Source: Methanosarcinaceae archaeon (GTDB lineage: Archaea > Halobacteriota > Methanosarcinia > Methanosarcinales > Methanosarcinaceae). From it: a stretch of 64,000 nucleotides of DNA. Shown piece after piece: positions 37,129 through 47,389 of this stretch. Every line of letters starts with the position of its first letter. Position 1 is the first letter of the stretch. A program made the translations under genes and the position numbers. The notes below the pieces were generated by a model. It was not told the DNA's origin. It did no database searches and was given only the letters and a program-made list of their open reading frames with translations. The stretch lies in assembly GCA_020055655.1 (NCBI GenBank), contig JAIPUR010000005.1:1-64000 (forward strand). Reading direction: 5' to 3'.

Positions 37129-37226
37129 GAGGCGAAGTGGGATAAAACAATACAACCTGTATAACCAACCATAATACTGTGAGTGGTTCCTCTGCATTTT
37201 AGACATAACATAACTGGCTTCGCCTC
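37129..37226. repeat. 98-base inverted-repeat element, possible structured RNA (element 2)
   Basis: Nine-base arms GAGGCGAAG (37129-37137) and CTTCGCCTC (37218-37226) enclose 80 bases. The arms share the GAGGCG end with the element at 36705-36788, about 400 bases away, though the interiors differ. Size, end sequence and isolation in AT-rich DNA are alike. Confidence 0.45.
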
Positions 37227-37495
37227 GCCTCCAAACAATTTTAAAACATCCATATATATCCACATAAATATCAAAAGATAAAACCAGCTATTGATTAATT
37301 GGCTATGTAGAAAACCTACTTTAGATTTTATTTTAGCATAACAATTTAAAATGTATTAACCCCTGAGTATTACTTACCACAATAAAAGAAAAAGGGAATC
37401 ATTGTGTTTGTTCCAGATTTTTTAGCCGGCATTCACTTTACAAACTTATTATTGGAATTAAGTCCGTATCTTTTCATAGATTGCCAAATTAGAGG

Positions 37496-37610
37496 TAAAA
37501 AAAGTACTGGAATCAGTAAAAGAAGTCAAATTCAAGATATTGATATATAGCCTTGAAAAATACTTCAAGGTTATATTTATCATCCAAATGAGGAAATCTG
37601 TAGAGACGAT
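37496..37610 (+). mobile_element. Decayed 3' end of an insertion sequence (copy 1)
   Basis: Translation of both frames gives KYWNQ, a stop, a frameshift and then YSLEKYFKVIFIIQMRKSVET. The copy at 61443-61612 reads [19 protein letters not shown] and [14 protein letters not shown], so the two are the same transposase C-terminus. The terminal repeat is degenerate at 37594-37608. The relic abuts the stop codon of the histidine kinase on the opposite strand. Confidence 0.55.
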
Positions 37611-39494
37611 TTATTCTAAATTGAAACCTATAGGCATTGTGAAAGTGAATTTAGTTCCTTTCCCAAGCTCACTTTCAACCCAGATTTCCCCTCCATGTGC
37701 CTCAATATATTTTTTTGCAATTGAAAGCCCTAATCCGGCTCCCCCTTGTCTACGTACAAGGTGTGGCTCAATTTGAACAAATGGATCAAATATTCCATCT
37801 ATGTTTTCTTTTGAAATTCCTATTCCAGTATCCTCAACAAATACTTGAAGCATCTCACCACTAAGCTTAGCATTGATTTCTATAAAACCATTGTCTGGTG
37901 TGAACTTGATAGAGTTTCTTATAAGATTATAGAGAATCTGTTTGAATTTGGTTTTATCTGCTTTGATATCTTCAACTTGCAGTTCGATATTGGCATTAAT
38001 AACGATCTCTTTTTTTAGTGCAATAGGTTTTAGCGTATATATTAATTCATTAATTGTATCATAAACAGAGAATGATTCATATTGAAGATTAAATGCATTG
38101 GATTCAAACGTTGAGATGTCAAGTATCTCGTTGACTATATTTAGAAGATGTTTACCACTATTCAATACAGTATTTACATATTTCTTCTGTTTTTCGTTCA
38201 GGCTTCCAAACCCCTTATCAAGCAAGAGATCAGAAAAACCGATAATAGAATTTAATGGTGTCCTCAGCTCATGACTCACAATACCTAAAAACTCAGTCTT
38301 GGCTCGGTTGGCGACTTCAGCTTCGGTTTTTGCCTGAATTATTTTTTGCTCATATTCCTTACGATCAGTGATATCTCTTCCAACACCAAGTATACCAATA
38401 AGTTTGCCATTATCATCATACATTGGTTTTTTAATCGTTTCAATTATTTCACTATGTCCATCATCAGCAAATGTAATTTTTTCTTCATTTATTGTAAATG
38501 TGTTAGATTCAAGAGCTTTTTTGTCCATCTGGGTAAACATATTAGCTCGATCTTCATCCAAAAAATCATAATCAGTCTTTCCGATTATCTTTTTCTCTTT
38601 TGCACCAAAAAACCTTTCAAATTTAGAATTGCAGCTAATATACATTCCATCAGGATCTTTCAACCAGATCAAGTCAGGAATTGTATCAATTAGAGTTCGT
38701 AGATGTGTTTCACTTTTTTGAAGAGCTTTTTGTGAAAGAATCATCTTTGTAATATCACGAGCAGATCCATAGATTAATTCATCGTACACAAATAGCTTCC
38801 ATTCAAGATAAAAAAATGATTGACTTTTACTAAAATATCTATTAATAAAAGATGTAGACAGTTTACTGGACAAAGACAAAAGTTTTTCTTCAGTTTCTTT
38901 TTTGTCATCCGGATGAACAAAATGAAGATAATTTTTTTCTTTTAAATCATCAATTTCAAATCCAAGAACATTATACCATGCATTATTCAAGCTGAGGAAA
39001 TTTCCATCAAAATCAATTATAAACAAAAGATCAAAAGTATTATTAAAATAATTGTTAAATTCATTTGTTTTTTTAACTAATTTAATCTCAGCTTTTTCTT
39101 TGTCCAATAAGTATTTCTTTTTTTCAAGAACTTCTTTCACTGCAAATGGTAATCTGGCAATATGTTCTTTAATAACATAGTCTGAGGATCCTGCTTTCAT
39201 ACATTCAACGGCTGTTTCCTCATTCATTGATCCAGTAAAAATGATGAACGGAATTTTTGAGTCATTTGCTAAAGATAAACTTAGTGCTTCCATCCCATCA
39301 AATGTTGGTAGGGCGTAATCTGAAATGATCAAATCGGGTTTGAAGTTTTTTAATTCTGACAAAAAATCATTTTTAGTTTCAACGATAGATGCATCAAACT
39401 CAAGGCCACTATTTTTTAATTCTCTTATGGCAATTTCTGCATCATATGGAATGTCTTCAAGAAAAAGTATGCGTAAATTTCCCTTTTCTTCCAT
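37611..39494 (-). CDS. REC-PAS-PAS-histidine kinase
   Basis: 627 residues, cytosolic. Order: receiver ([29 protein letters not shown] with the phospho-Asp), PAS near 150-265, PAS near 285-405 ([32 protein letters not shown]), HisKA ([20 protein letters not shown]) and HATPase ([39 protein letters not shown]). All kinase motifs are intact. ATG 39494 follows GAGGTGA. It is the last gene of a three-gene kinase-regulator-kinase operon. The 3' end touches a transposase relic. Confidence 0.92.
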   Translation of the reverse strand: MEEKGNLRILFLEDIPYDAEIAIRELKNSGLEFDASIVETKNDFLSELKNFKPDLIISDYALPTFDGMEALSLSLANDSKIPFIIFTGSMNEETAVECMKAGSSDYVIKEHIARLPFAVKEVLEKKKYLLDKEKAEIKLVKKTNEFNNYFNNTFDLLFIIDFDGNFLSLNNAWYNVLGFEIDDLKEKNYLHFVHPDDKKETEEKLLSLSSKLSTSFINRYFSKSQSFFYLEWKLFVYDELIYGSARDITKMILSQKALQKSETHLRTLIDTIPDLIWLKDPDGMYISCNSKFERFFGAKEKKIIGKTDYDFLDEDRANMFTQMDKKALESNTFTINEEKITFADDGHSEIIETIKKPMYDDNGKLIGILGVGRDITDRKEYEQKIIQAKTEAEVANRAKTEFLGIVSHELRTPLNSIIGFSDLLLDKGFGSLNEKQKKYVNTVLNSGKHLLNIVNEILDISTFESNAFNLQYESFSVYDTINELIYTLKPIALKKEIVINANIELQVEDIKADKTKFKQILYNLIRNSIKFTPDNGFIEINAKLSGEMLQVFVEDTGIGISKENIDGIFDPFVQIEPHLVRRQGGAGLGLSIAKKYIEAHGGEIWVESELGKGTKFTFTMPIGFNLE

Positions 39495-39506
39495 ATTCAC
39501 CTCAGT

Positions 39507-39944
39507 CTAGACTTGGTTTAAAAGTAACCAATAAAGTCCTAAATCTCTAACAGCTTCCACGAATTTATTAAAGTCAACGGGTTTTACAATATAACTATTA
39601 GCTCCTAGGTTATAACTTTCAACAATGTCTGATTCTTCCTTTGATGAAGTTAGCATTACTACAGGAATTTTTTTAGTAACTGGATCTGTTTTGATAGCTT
39701 TTAAAACTTCTAATCCATTTATCTTAGGAAGTTTTAAATCTAAAAGAATAACTTTTATTTTTTTACACATTCCTCTTTCATTATATTCACCACGACAAAA
39801 AATAAAATCAAGTGCTTCTTCGCCATCATCCAGTACCTTTATTGGATTATATATATTATTTTTTTTAAATGCGCGTAATGCCAGTTCAGCATCGTAAGGA
39901 TTATCTTCTACAAGTAAAATCTCAATTTCATCATCTTCTTCCAT
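39507..39944 (-). CDS. Single-domain response regulator (Rcp1-like)
   Basis: 145 residues, only a receiver domain: EIEILLVEDNPYDAELALRA, the long alpha2-beta3 loop EEALDFIFCRGEYNERG typical of the phytochrome-partner Rcp1 type, VILLDLKLPKINGLEV with the phospho-Asp, VVMLTSSKEESD and VKPVDF. There is no output domain, so it should act by protein contact or as a phosphate relay. It lies six bases behind one kinase and 12 bases ahead of the next, and probably carries phosphate between them. Confidence 0.92.
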   Translation of the reverse strand: MEEDDEIEILLVEDNPYDAELALRAFKKNNIYNPIKVLDDGEEALDFIFCRGEYNERGMCKKIKVILLDLKLPKINGLEVLKAIKTDPVTKKIPVVMLTSSKEESDIVESYNLGANSYIVKPVDFNKFVEAVRDLGLYWLLLNQV

Positions 39945-39950
39945 AAGTAC

Positions 39951-42239
39951 TCACCTTTCAGGCATTGAAAAATAAAATTTTGAACCTTTATTAATTTTTC
40001 CTTCAGCCCAAACTTCTCCCCCATGACGGTGGATAATTTGCTGAACAATTGCCAATCCAACACCTGTTCCTTCAAATTCATCTGTACGGTGCAACCTCTG
40101 GAAAATACCAAAAAGTTTCTCAGCATATTTTGCATTAAAACCTACTCCATTGTCTTTCACATAATATACATTCTTTCCATTTTCGGAATAATTTCCCACT
40201 TCAATTATTCTTTCATCTTTCGGCATAGTATATTTTAGTGCATTCGACAGTAAATTGCTCCAAACTTTCTTTATAAGCACTGAATCACCATAACACTGAG
40301 GAAGAGATGAGATCGATAAATCAAATGTATCTTTTTGATCATGTGTCGCAATTTCTTCATAAACAGAATAAACCATCGATTCCATATCAATAGTTGAATA
40401 ACGAAGTTCGATCCTTGTAACTTTTGACATGGACAATATATCTTTAATAAGCTGATCCATCTTTTGAGAATTTTCTCTGACAACATTCAATAGTCTTATA
40501 CCTTCATCATCAAGTTTATTGGCATAGTCTTCTACAACTATTTGGGAGTAAGCATCAATTGCACGTAATGGTGCACGAAGATCGTGTGACACTGAATATG
40601 CGAATGATTCCAGCTCTTTGTTAGTATTCTCTAATTGTGATGTACGCTCTTTGACACGTTCCTCAAGTTCAATTGAATTTTGTTGAATTTGTGTGTTCAG
40701 TTCCGACTGGTGAACAGCTATAGCAAGCTGAGTGGCAACTTCATATACAATTTCGTGGCATTCCTTGCTGAAGAAGTTAATTTCGGAAGAAGCCAAGTTC
40801 AGAACACCAATCAATTTATTTTCTACAATAAGCGGCACACTCAGAGCTGAGCGCATTCCCTCCTTAATTAGCAATTTTGCTAAGGGAGAAGATGGTTCTT
40901 TCACTTCCCGCAAATCAGAGATGAGCAATGATTCGCCTCTTTCCAACTTCTCAATATTTAGGTTCTGGCTTAATTTTAAATGTGTGCCTTTTTTTATCTG
41001 AGAATCATAGCTTGATTCAACAGCAAAAACAAGCATATCGTTATTTTCGCTGTCTAGTAACATTAAACGTGCAAAGGGACAGGATACCAATTTGCGCAAA
41101 CGTTTCAACACATTGTCTGCGATCTGTTCAGTGGAAAAAGAAGATATGATACTTTTATCAATTTCATGCAACATGTTAAAGCGTTCATTATACTGCCTTA
41201 TTTTTAATTCAGCTTGTTTGCGCTTAGTAAGATCCACAATTACTGCAATCGCATATTTTACAGAATCAAATTCATCCCTTACAACCCTAGAATATAATTT
41301 TACCCATACAATGCTACCATTTTTGTGAATATACCTTTTTTCTATTTCAAATTTGTCTGTTATTCCTGAGAACACATCTTTAATGCATTGCTCAGCAAGA
41401 TAAATATCATCATGATGTGTTATGGTTTTAAAATCTAGATTTAATAGCTCATTTTCCGAATAACCTATAATTTCGCAGAAACGGGAATTGATTTTTAGGA
41501 ACTGTCCCCCTGGAGAGACTTGAGCAATACCAACTGCTGCTTGTTCAAAAAGGCTCTTGAAAAGCTTTTCACTCATTTTTAGTTCATCTTCAGCTTGTTT
41601 GCGCCTAGTAATATCCTGAACAGTGGAAATCATTAGATTCTGTTTATAAATAGGTATATTCTTTGCTGAAATAATTCTTTTCTCACCATTTTTTGATATG
41701 ATCTCAAGGCTATCCCACTGCATTCTACCTATGTCGCCTGATCCTATATCCTCCATTATCCCTTCTTGAACCTGCTTTCTATAAACTGGATCTGGATAAA
41801 CGTGCTTGAAAAAAGAATCAATATCTGTTATTATTTCACTTGGCCACCCATATATATTTTCGAATTCCTTGTTCATATATGAAGCAGAACCTTCATCTAT
41901 GTAGTTCACTGCAAGACCAATAGGAAGATTATCCAGAATTGTTTCAATGAATTCATTTTTCTTTTTAACATCTTCTTTAGATTCTATGATTAATCCATGT
42001 AAAATATCTATTTCTTTTATTTTTGGTTCTAAGTATGAATAGAAATATACTCCAGAGGCCATAACAAAAAACCAACCTTTGTAGGTTTGGAGCCTCGAAT
42101 TGAGCACAATATCTGAAAAAAACCATTGCAAAAACTGATCTGAAAATAGAATCCAAATGCAGGCTACAACAATATAGAGAACTATAATTCTCTGTATTTG
42201 TGTTATTTGAATTAAATTTTTACCCACGTTTGTACCCAC
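39951..42239 (-). CDS. Membrane PAS-PAS-GAF histidine kinase
   Basis: 762 residues. Two membrane helices at the N-terminus (IVLYIVVACIWILFSDQF and GWFFVMASGVYFYSYL) enclose a short loop. Then PAS near 100-215, PAS near 225-345, GAF near 360-510 (SCPFARLMLLDSEN, SVPLIVENKLIGVLNLAS), HisKA (VSHDLRAPLRAIDAYSQIV) and HATPase (NLLSNALKYTMP, DNGVGFNAKYAEKLFGIFQRL, GTGVGLAIVQQI). The C-terminal half is of the phytochrome-like kinase type that partners Rcp1-like regulators, which is what follows. First gene of the three-gene operon. Confidence 0.93.
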   Translation of the reverse strand: MGTNVGKNLIQITQIQRIIVLYIVVACIWILFSDQFLQWFFSDIVLNSRLQTYKGWFFVMASGVYFYSYLEPKIKEIDILHGLIIESKEDVKKKNEFIETILDNLPIGLAVNYIDEGSASYMNKEFENIYGWPSEIITDIDSFFKHVYPDPVYRKQVQEGIMEDIGSGDIGRMQWDSLEIISKNGEKRIISAKNIPIYKQNLMISTVQDITRRKQAEDELKMSEKLFKSLFEQAAVGIAQVSPGGQFLKINSRFCEIIGYSENELLNLDFKTITHHDDIYLAEQCIKDVFSGITDKFEIEKRYIHKNGSIVWVKLYSRVVRDEFDSVKYAIAVIVDLTKRKQAELKIRQYNERFNMLHEIDKSIISSFSTEQIADNVLKRLRKLVSCPFARLMLLDSENNDMLVFAVESSYDSQIKKGTHLKLSQNLNIEKLERGESLLISDLREVKEPSSPLAKLLIKEGMRSALSVPLIVENKLIGVLNLASSEINFFSKECHEIVYEVATQLAIAVHQSELNTQIQQNSIELEERVKERTSQLENTNKELESFAYSVSHDLRAPLRAIDAYSQIVVEDYANKLDDEGIRLLNVVRENSQKMDQLIKDILSMSKVTRIELRYSTIDMESMVYSVYEEIATHDQKDTFDLSISSLPQCYGDSVLIKKVWSNLLSNALKYTMPKDERIIEVGNYSENGKNVYYVKDNGVGFNAKYAEKLFGIFQRLHRTDEFEGTGVGLAIVQQIIHRHGGEVWAEGKINKGSKFYFSMPER

Positions 42240-42811
42240 CTAATTTATATTACCCGTACATTATATAAATGATGTAGGAATGTAATTATATATTTATTTA
42301 TCAAGACATATAAATCCAGCGTATCATAAATTAATACAAAATGAGATTATCAAATTGGTCTTTTCCCTTCGTTCGAGCTTAATGGATTTTATCCAGAAAC
42401 CCATTTCATCTTATCATACCTACAAATGAAAAGTTTTTAATCTTATATACCAATTCAAACTCAAAAAAATTATACTAGTATGCTCTTGTTGTTGGAAATC
42501 TTCTATCATAATGAATTTATGTTGTACTTTACCCACACTATATAGTAGGGAATATAGGGGAAAAGGCTATAATCATACCACATTTCACTTTTCTGAGAAA
42601 AATATTAGAATTAGATATTGTTCGCCATACTTTTCGGAAACGCTAGAAATATCATGAATTGGCAATGAATACCATAAATACATATCAAACATCGTTTGGA
42701 ATAATTTAGGATATATTTTTCAGGATAAAGTTAATAAAATCGTAGCTCATGTGAATTTCTCTTTTATGTCCTAATATCAATGATTTCTACAGAGTAGAAA
42801 TAAAATAACTA
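42240..42811. other. Intergenic region with a terminal-repeat trace
   Basis: About 570 AT-rich bases. At 42784-42801 the sequence GATTTCTACAGAGTAGAAAT is a near palindrome that also contains the ATTTCTACAGAG end of the local insertion-sequence family, so a decayed copy may have ended here. No gene is seen. Confidence 0.4.
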
Positions 42812-44052
42812 TTAATTACTATGTTTCTTCATGAGTGCACCCAAAACTCTTTTTTTTATATTCAGGGCTTTAATTTCTTCGTATCTCTTGAATTTACTAA
42901 AATCTAGATTATCATCATCATTAACAAATTGATGTTTAATTATTGACAGGATTTTTTTAATTTCACCTAATCCTTTGTTAGTCAGTTCAAAATCATCCAT
43001 ATCAAGAAAATCATGATCTATAAAGTGTCTGTAAGCTGTATCATAATCATATTCAGTAAAATTCAAGTCCTTAAACAATGGTTTAGTATCAGAGCTGCTC
43101 ATAATATAGAACCAAAAAAGAAGTATTGTTTTAATATCTTCTTTCTTATTAAGAAGAACGTGTAATGCGATTATAACAGAAAAATCAGAATTTTTAACAT
43201 AAATTGTTGAGTTGGAAAATGTTTGTATTTCCAATCCAAACCCATAAATTTTAAAATTTTCGAATTGGATTTTAGTTATATCCTTGATGGGCAGATATTT
43301 CCACAGGTCTTCTACAAAAACGTGCCCAAAAAGAGATGATTTTCCATTTTTCCATACTATACTGCTAGTACCCTCAGCAGACGGTAATTTATCAAGGTGG
43401 TCCCAGTGTTTGCTTAATTCAGCAAAATTATTCTTTATATTTGCACCTATTTTTTTGTGGTCTGATTCTTTTATATCTGCCAGTATCTTTTTCCCTTTTT
43501 CTGTTATTGATGCATATTCATCCACAAATTCACTTTTTCGAAGGGTTTGAAAAGACTTTTGAATTAACTCTTTATTATTATCAAAAATTGGAAGCAGAAT
43601 TTCAGAGCTTTTTTCACCAATAGCAAGAAGAAACAGTAATCTTATTTCTTCAGCGGTCATGCTTCCAAGTAAATAATTTTTTTTCAGACCCAAGCGACTA
43701 CTTAAATAATATTTTAACTTTGAGATATCACTAGCTTTGCCTGCAAACAAGGAAGAAAAACGAGTCTGACCATGTCCTATAGTTGCTTTTTTCCCCTATA
43801 ATCAATTATAAGAAATGATGCACATTTACTTGTATTTTGTATTTTTTTCTTAATTGAATCACATGTTGGCCTATTTATATATTCAATTTCTTGATAGTGT
43901 AATTTTCTTGTTTCATTACCAAAATTGATGTCAATAGATGAGTCTGTTAACCTAACATTCCATTCTTGCCAGTATGAAGAATCAATGCTAACCATTGTAG
44001 ATATATATGGTACATCCGTGATTCCATATAAATTAAATTCAGCATATATCAT
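42812..44052 (-). CDS. CheF-like protein split by a -1 frameshift at A_AAA_AAG
   Basis: Two frames join into one 413-residue protein. The first runs from ATG 44052 to TAG 43777; the second continues to 42812 without a convincing own start. In the first frame GGA AAA AAG forms the canonical slippery heptamer (43786-43792); slipping back one base reads on as GCA ACT ATA GGA, four codons before the stop. The joined N-terminal 190 residues resemble the C-terminal part of archaeal CheF (PF04283): a PH-like beta domain (WNVRLTDSSIDINF, KLHYQEIEYI), then a winged helix (LLFLLAIGEKSSEILLPIF, ITEKGKKIL). A second, similar unit follows (FELTNKGLGEIKKIL). It may be a programmed frameshift, a decaying gene or a sequencing error. 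Confidence 0.6.
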
Positions 44053-44331
44053 GTTATCAAACTTTTTGGGAAAAGTATAGTTTCCATTTATTAATAGCTT
44101 TTAGCTTTGTGGAACTTTTAGGTGAAATCATCAAATTAGCTCATATAATCATCTAAACACGACTTTCGGCTCTTTAGAAATCCTATCAAAATGAACGTAT
44201 ATGAACTGGAATTTGATTTATAGCCCCAATATCATGTAACATATCATAGAATATTTGAAGTAGGATTATGTTCGAATATTGAGAATTTCTATGGAGCTGA
44301 AAAATTAACAGTTTATCGTAATTCTCTATAT

Positions 44332-45813
44332 TTATTCAGCTTTCTTCAATCCAATACAGAAAACCCTCCCTTTTCCATTCGTTTTATCTATAACACAAAC
44401 CTTTCCACCATGGAGTTCTATAAGTCTTTTTGTAATGGAAAAACCCAAGGGGTCACTTTGATATTCTATCTGATTATTATCATAGTTGACTTCCAAACTA
44501 TTTATTTCATCATTTGGTTCATAAACAGAACTTTCGCCATAATCAAATTCAATCCTCCAGAAGTTATAATCGTCTTTAATGTTGATATGAATAACAGAAT
44601 TTTTAGGGCTTTTCTGGATAGAATTTGAAATGATATTGCTGAAAATATCTTTCAGTGTATCGTTAATATATGAATTGTAAACACCTTGACACTCCATCTC
44701 GACTTTAACATTTTTGATTTGTGCCTCAAATTCAAATAAGTCGACAAGATCTATTAGCACTTCTACAATATTCTGTCTACTTACGTCCAATTCTTTATAG
44801 GAATTCAAACCGGTATATTTGGAAGTTTCCTTTATTTTTCCCTCCATGTTTCCAATGGTTTTTTTTATAGTATGAAGCATTTGTTCTTTGTAAACATTGT
44901 CCTCAATATGAAGAAGTGAATCAACAAATGTCATTAAGGAAGCTACAGGGGCCAAAAAATCATGCTTCATTATGTCAAAGATAATAGAATTTACATTGTT
45001 TGAAAATTCCAAATCTTCAGATCGCTCTTTTAGCAGATTTAAATTCCGCCTTTCCCTAGTAATATCATTCCCGGAGCTCAAAATACCTTCAATATTTCCA
45101 TCATTGTCTCTAATAAAAGAACTTCTCCAGACGATTAATTTTCTTTCACCATCTTTACTTAACACAGGACTTTCAATATCTTCAATTATCTTGACATTAT
45201 TTTTTTTAAGCTCTTCGAGTTTCATTTGCATATCAACTTGTGAATCTTCAAAAATTATTAAATCACACAAGTTCTTCCTCAGAAGCTCTTCCTCAGTATA
45301 GCCAAGAACATCACAGCATTTGCTATTAACCATTGCAATATTATAATCGGTATCTAAAGCAATCAGCATACAACCTGCTATATTTAAATACTGCTGATTT
45401 TTATTGCGCTCATTGGTAATAGACTGGTGCAGAAGAGTTTTTTCAATAAGATTCTCCACTCTTGCCCTAACTTCTAGATTATCAATTGGTTTAGAAAGGA
45501 ATTCGTCAGCTCCAGCCCTAATCCCATTAATTCTATCCTTTTTTGTAGTAAGTGCAGTGATCATAATGATTGGTGTCAATTGTGTTCTTTCTTGCAAGCG
45601 GATTCTCTTGCAAACATTATAACCATCAATATCAGGCATCATTATGTCGAGTATTATAAGGTCTGGTGTTTCACGTTCCACAATGTCAAGAGCTTCTTGT
45701 CCAGTAAGTGCAGTCAGAATATTATAATCATCCTCGAGAATTGCGGACAATAATTTCAAATTTGAAGGTTCATCCTCCATTATCAGAATACTAGATTTAC
45801 ATGAATAAACCAT
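44332..45813 (-). CDS. REC-PAS-histidine kinase with degenerate ATP-binding domain
   Basis: 493 residues, same layout as the kinase at 34616-36094. Receiver (ILIMEDEPSNLKLLSAIL, LIILDIMMPDIDGYNV with phospho-Asp, LSKPID), PAS near 140-265, HisKA with MKHDFLAPVASLMTF (His kept). The HATPase keeps an N box (NIISNSIQKSP), but the G1 box DxGxG reads FDYGESS and the G2 box GTGLGL reads DPLGFSI. It may not bind ATP and could act as a phospho-acceptor or scaffold. Upstream and downstream gaps separate it from neighbours. Confidence 0.85.
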   Translation of the reverse strand: MVYSCKSSILIMEDEPSNLKLLSAILEDDYNILTALTGQEALDIVERETPDLIILDIMMPDIDGYNVCKRIRLQERTQLTPIIMITALTTKKDRINGIRAGADEFLSKPIDNLEVRARVENLIEKTLLHQSITNERNKNQQYLNIAGCMLIALDTDYNIAMVNSKCCDVLGYTEEELLRKNLCDLIIFEDSQVDMQMKLEELKKNNVKIIEDIESPVLSKDGERKLIVWRSSFIRDNDGNIEGILSSGNDITRERRNLNLLKERSEDLEFSNNVNSIIFDIMKHDFLAPVASLMTFVDSLLHIEDNVYKEQMLHTIKKTIGNMEGKIKETSKYTGLNSYKELDVSRQNIVEVLIDLVDLFEFEAQIKNVKVEMECQGVYNSYINDTLKDIFSNIISNSIQKSPKNSVIHINIKDDYNFWRIEFDYGESSVYEPNDEINSLEVNYDNNQIEYQSDPLGFSITKRLIELHGGKVCVIDKTNGKGRVFCIGLKKAE

Positions 45814-45923
45814 GTTATCACCTTAACTAGTTAGTATTATACATCAGTGATACTATATATTTATATTGTTATATATTTTGTTATGGATCGAGATCATCAA
45901 ATTAGCTCATAATTTCCTTTATT
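45814..45923. other. Intergenic region carrying a repeated 16-mer
   Basis: The sequence ATCATCAAATTAGCTCAT near 45891-45908 recurs at about 44128-44145 downstream of the kinase gene, so both flanks of the gene 44332-45813 carry the same short repeat. Nothing else is seen. Confidence 0.4.
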
Positions 45924-46079
45924 CTAATTTGATAAGCATTTTTCCTCAAATATAATTCGCAAAAGATTTTGGCCTTCTTGCAAAATACCCTCACCCACAT
46001 TGATAATATCGAAACCAAGTATTTCATTATCTAGCACAACATTCAATCTTATTTCGATTTTATCAAGGAAAATATTCCT
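45924..46079 (-). pseudogene. Unrecognised coding relic
   Basis: A stop-bounded stretch of 51 codons without ATG that reads like protein: IEIRLNVVLDNEILGFDII, then GEGILQEGQNLLRIIFEEK. No family is recognised. The composition, with regular hydrophobic spacing, suggests the C-terminal end of a lost gene. It is too short for a firm call. Confidence 0.3.
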
Positions 46080-46416
46080 TTACTTATTTTTGTTTTGAAT
46101 AACTTAAATAATTTAATAATCCCATTATTAATTTTTGCTTGTCTCAAGCATAATAATTCAAACCGAACTTATTCGGAGATTTTATCGATTACGACATACA
46201 TTATTACATGAAGAAGATTCAAGCAAATAGCCATTTACTCTTAATGGCCGTATCAGGAAAGATTGAGATATTGGCATGTCAAAAGGAGTTCATACCATAG
46301 CGTTCCACTATAAAGGGGACTGGGAGCACTTGCATAGAATAATTTTACCTGGAATGGCTTAAGCGCAGTTTTCAGCCATAATTAGGTAAACAGAACAAAA
46401 GGGAAACGTTAAACAT
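46080..46416. other. Intergenic region, nothing firm
   Basis: About 340 bases. A 28-codon plus-strand frame beginning near 46277 (MSKGVHTIAFHYKGDWEHL) is too short to support. No RNA or repeat is seen. Confidence 0.4.
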
Positions 46417-46557
46417 ATGGTTGAGAGCAACTTGGCAATAAGGGGCATTGAAAAACTGACTGATAACTTCATTGCAATTATTATAATTCTTTCAGCAATT
46501 TATTTTGTGGCAGCTAGATATGATATTCCAACATGTTCGCTACTGAATTTGGTATAG
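46417..46557 (+). CDS. Possible 46-residue single-helix membrane protein
   Basis: ATG 46417 lies 12 bases after AAGGGAAA; the stop TAG is at 46555. The translation has a polar N-terminus (RGIEKLTDN) and one strong hydrophobic segment (FIAIIIILSAIYFVAA). Small membrane proteins of this kind are easily missed. There is no homology evidence; the support is the ribosome site and the hydrophobic pattern. Confidence 0.35.
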   Translation: MVESNLAIRGIEKLTDNFIAIIIILSAIYFVAARYDIPTCSLLNLV

Positions 46558-46691
46558 TTTGTAACATATTAAATACTTTAAAAATTAATAAAGTAATTAG
46601 CCGGAATATATATATCCTATAGAATAACACTTTTATTTATTGATTTGCAAAAAAGCAATCAAAATTTAAAGAATAATAAGGAGTGCCGGAA

Positions 46692-47252
46692 ATGAAATTA
46701 TTAAATATATTAGTATGTTTGCTAATCGCAACAAGTTTACTTTTGTCGGGCTGTGCAGAACAAGCCCAAGAAGAAAGTATGGAAACTGAAGAAATGGCAA
46801 CTGATGACATGGAAGCCGAAGAAGATGAAGCTGAAGAAATGAATATTGTTGAAACAGCAGTTGCTGCAGGTTCATTTGGCACCCTGGTGACTGCAGTTCA
46901 GGCAGTCGGACTTGATGAAACATTGATCGGTGAAGGGCCATTTACAGTTTTTGCACCAACAGATGACGCATTTGCTGAATTACCTGAAGGTACACTTGAA
47001 GGATTGCTGGAAGATGAAGAAGCACTTACATCCGTACTTACCTATCATGTAGTTGCTGGAGAAGCAATGTCAGGTGATCTGTCAGATATGATGGTGCTTG
47101 AAACCGTACAGGGCGAAGAAGTTACTATATACATCACCGATGGAAATGTAATGGTCAATGACGCAAACGTAGTTCAGGCAGATATAGAAACCAGTAACGG
47201 AGTAATTCATGTCATTGATAAGGTAATACTACCACCTTCTATGACAAGTTAA
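46692..47252 (+). CDS. Fasciclin-domain lipoprotein
   Basis: 186 residues. Signal and lipobox LLLSGC, an acidic linker rich in Glu, then a complete FAS1 domain: [50 protein letters not shown] and [14 protein letters not shown]. Fasciclin domains mediate adhesion or bind small molecules; here it should be anchored on the cell surface. ATG 46692 follows AAGGAG with ideal spacing; the GTG at 46683 overlaps that site. A TATA-like sequence lies about 85-130 bases upstream. Confidence 0.9.
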   Translation: MKLLNILVCLLIATSLLLSGCAEQAQEESMETEEMATDDMEAEEDEAEEMNIVETAVAAGSFGTLVTAVQAVGLDETLIGEGPFTVFAPTDDAFAELPEGTLEGLLEDEEALTSVLTYHVVAGEAMSGDLSDMMVLETVQGEEVTIYITDGNVMVNDANVVQADIETSNGVIHVIDKVILPPSMTS

Positions 47253-47389
47253 TAGGTTAAATTAACCTATTTTCTACATTTTTTGTTAAATTTTAATTTT
47301 GATCTATGGATATGTGCTTTTATCAAAGACCAAATCTCTATAAATGTTAATAAGAGATGCTATGCCGCAATCTGTAAACTTATGCCAGT

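Noticed and set aside
46277-46363. 28-codon frame with ATG
   Set aside because: It is too short and has no supporting family or clear transcript context.
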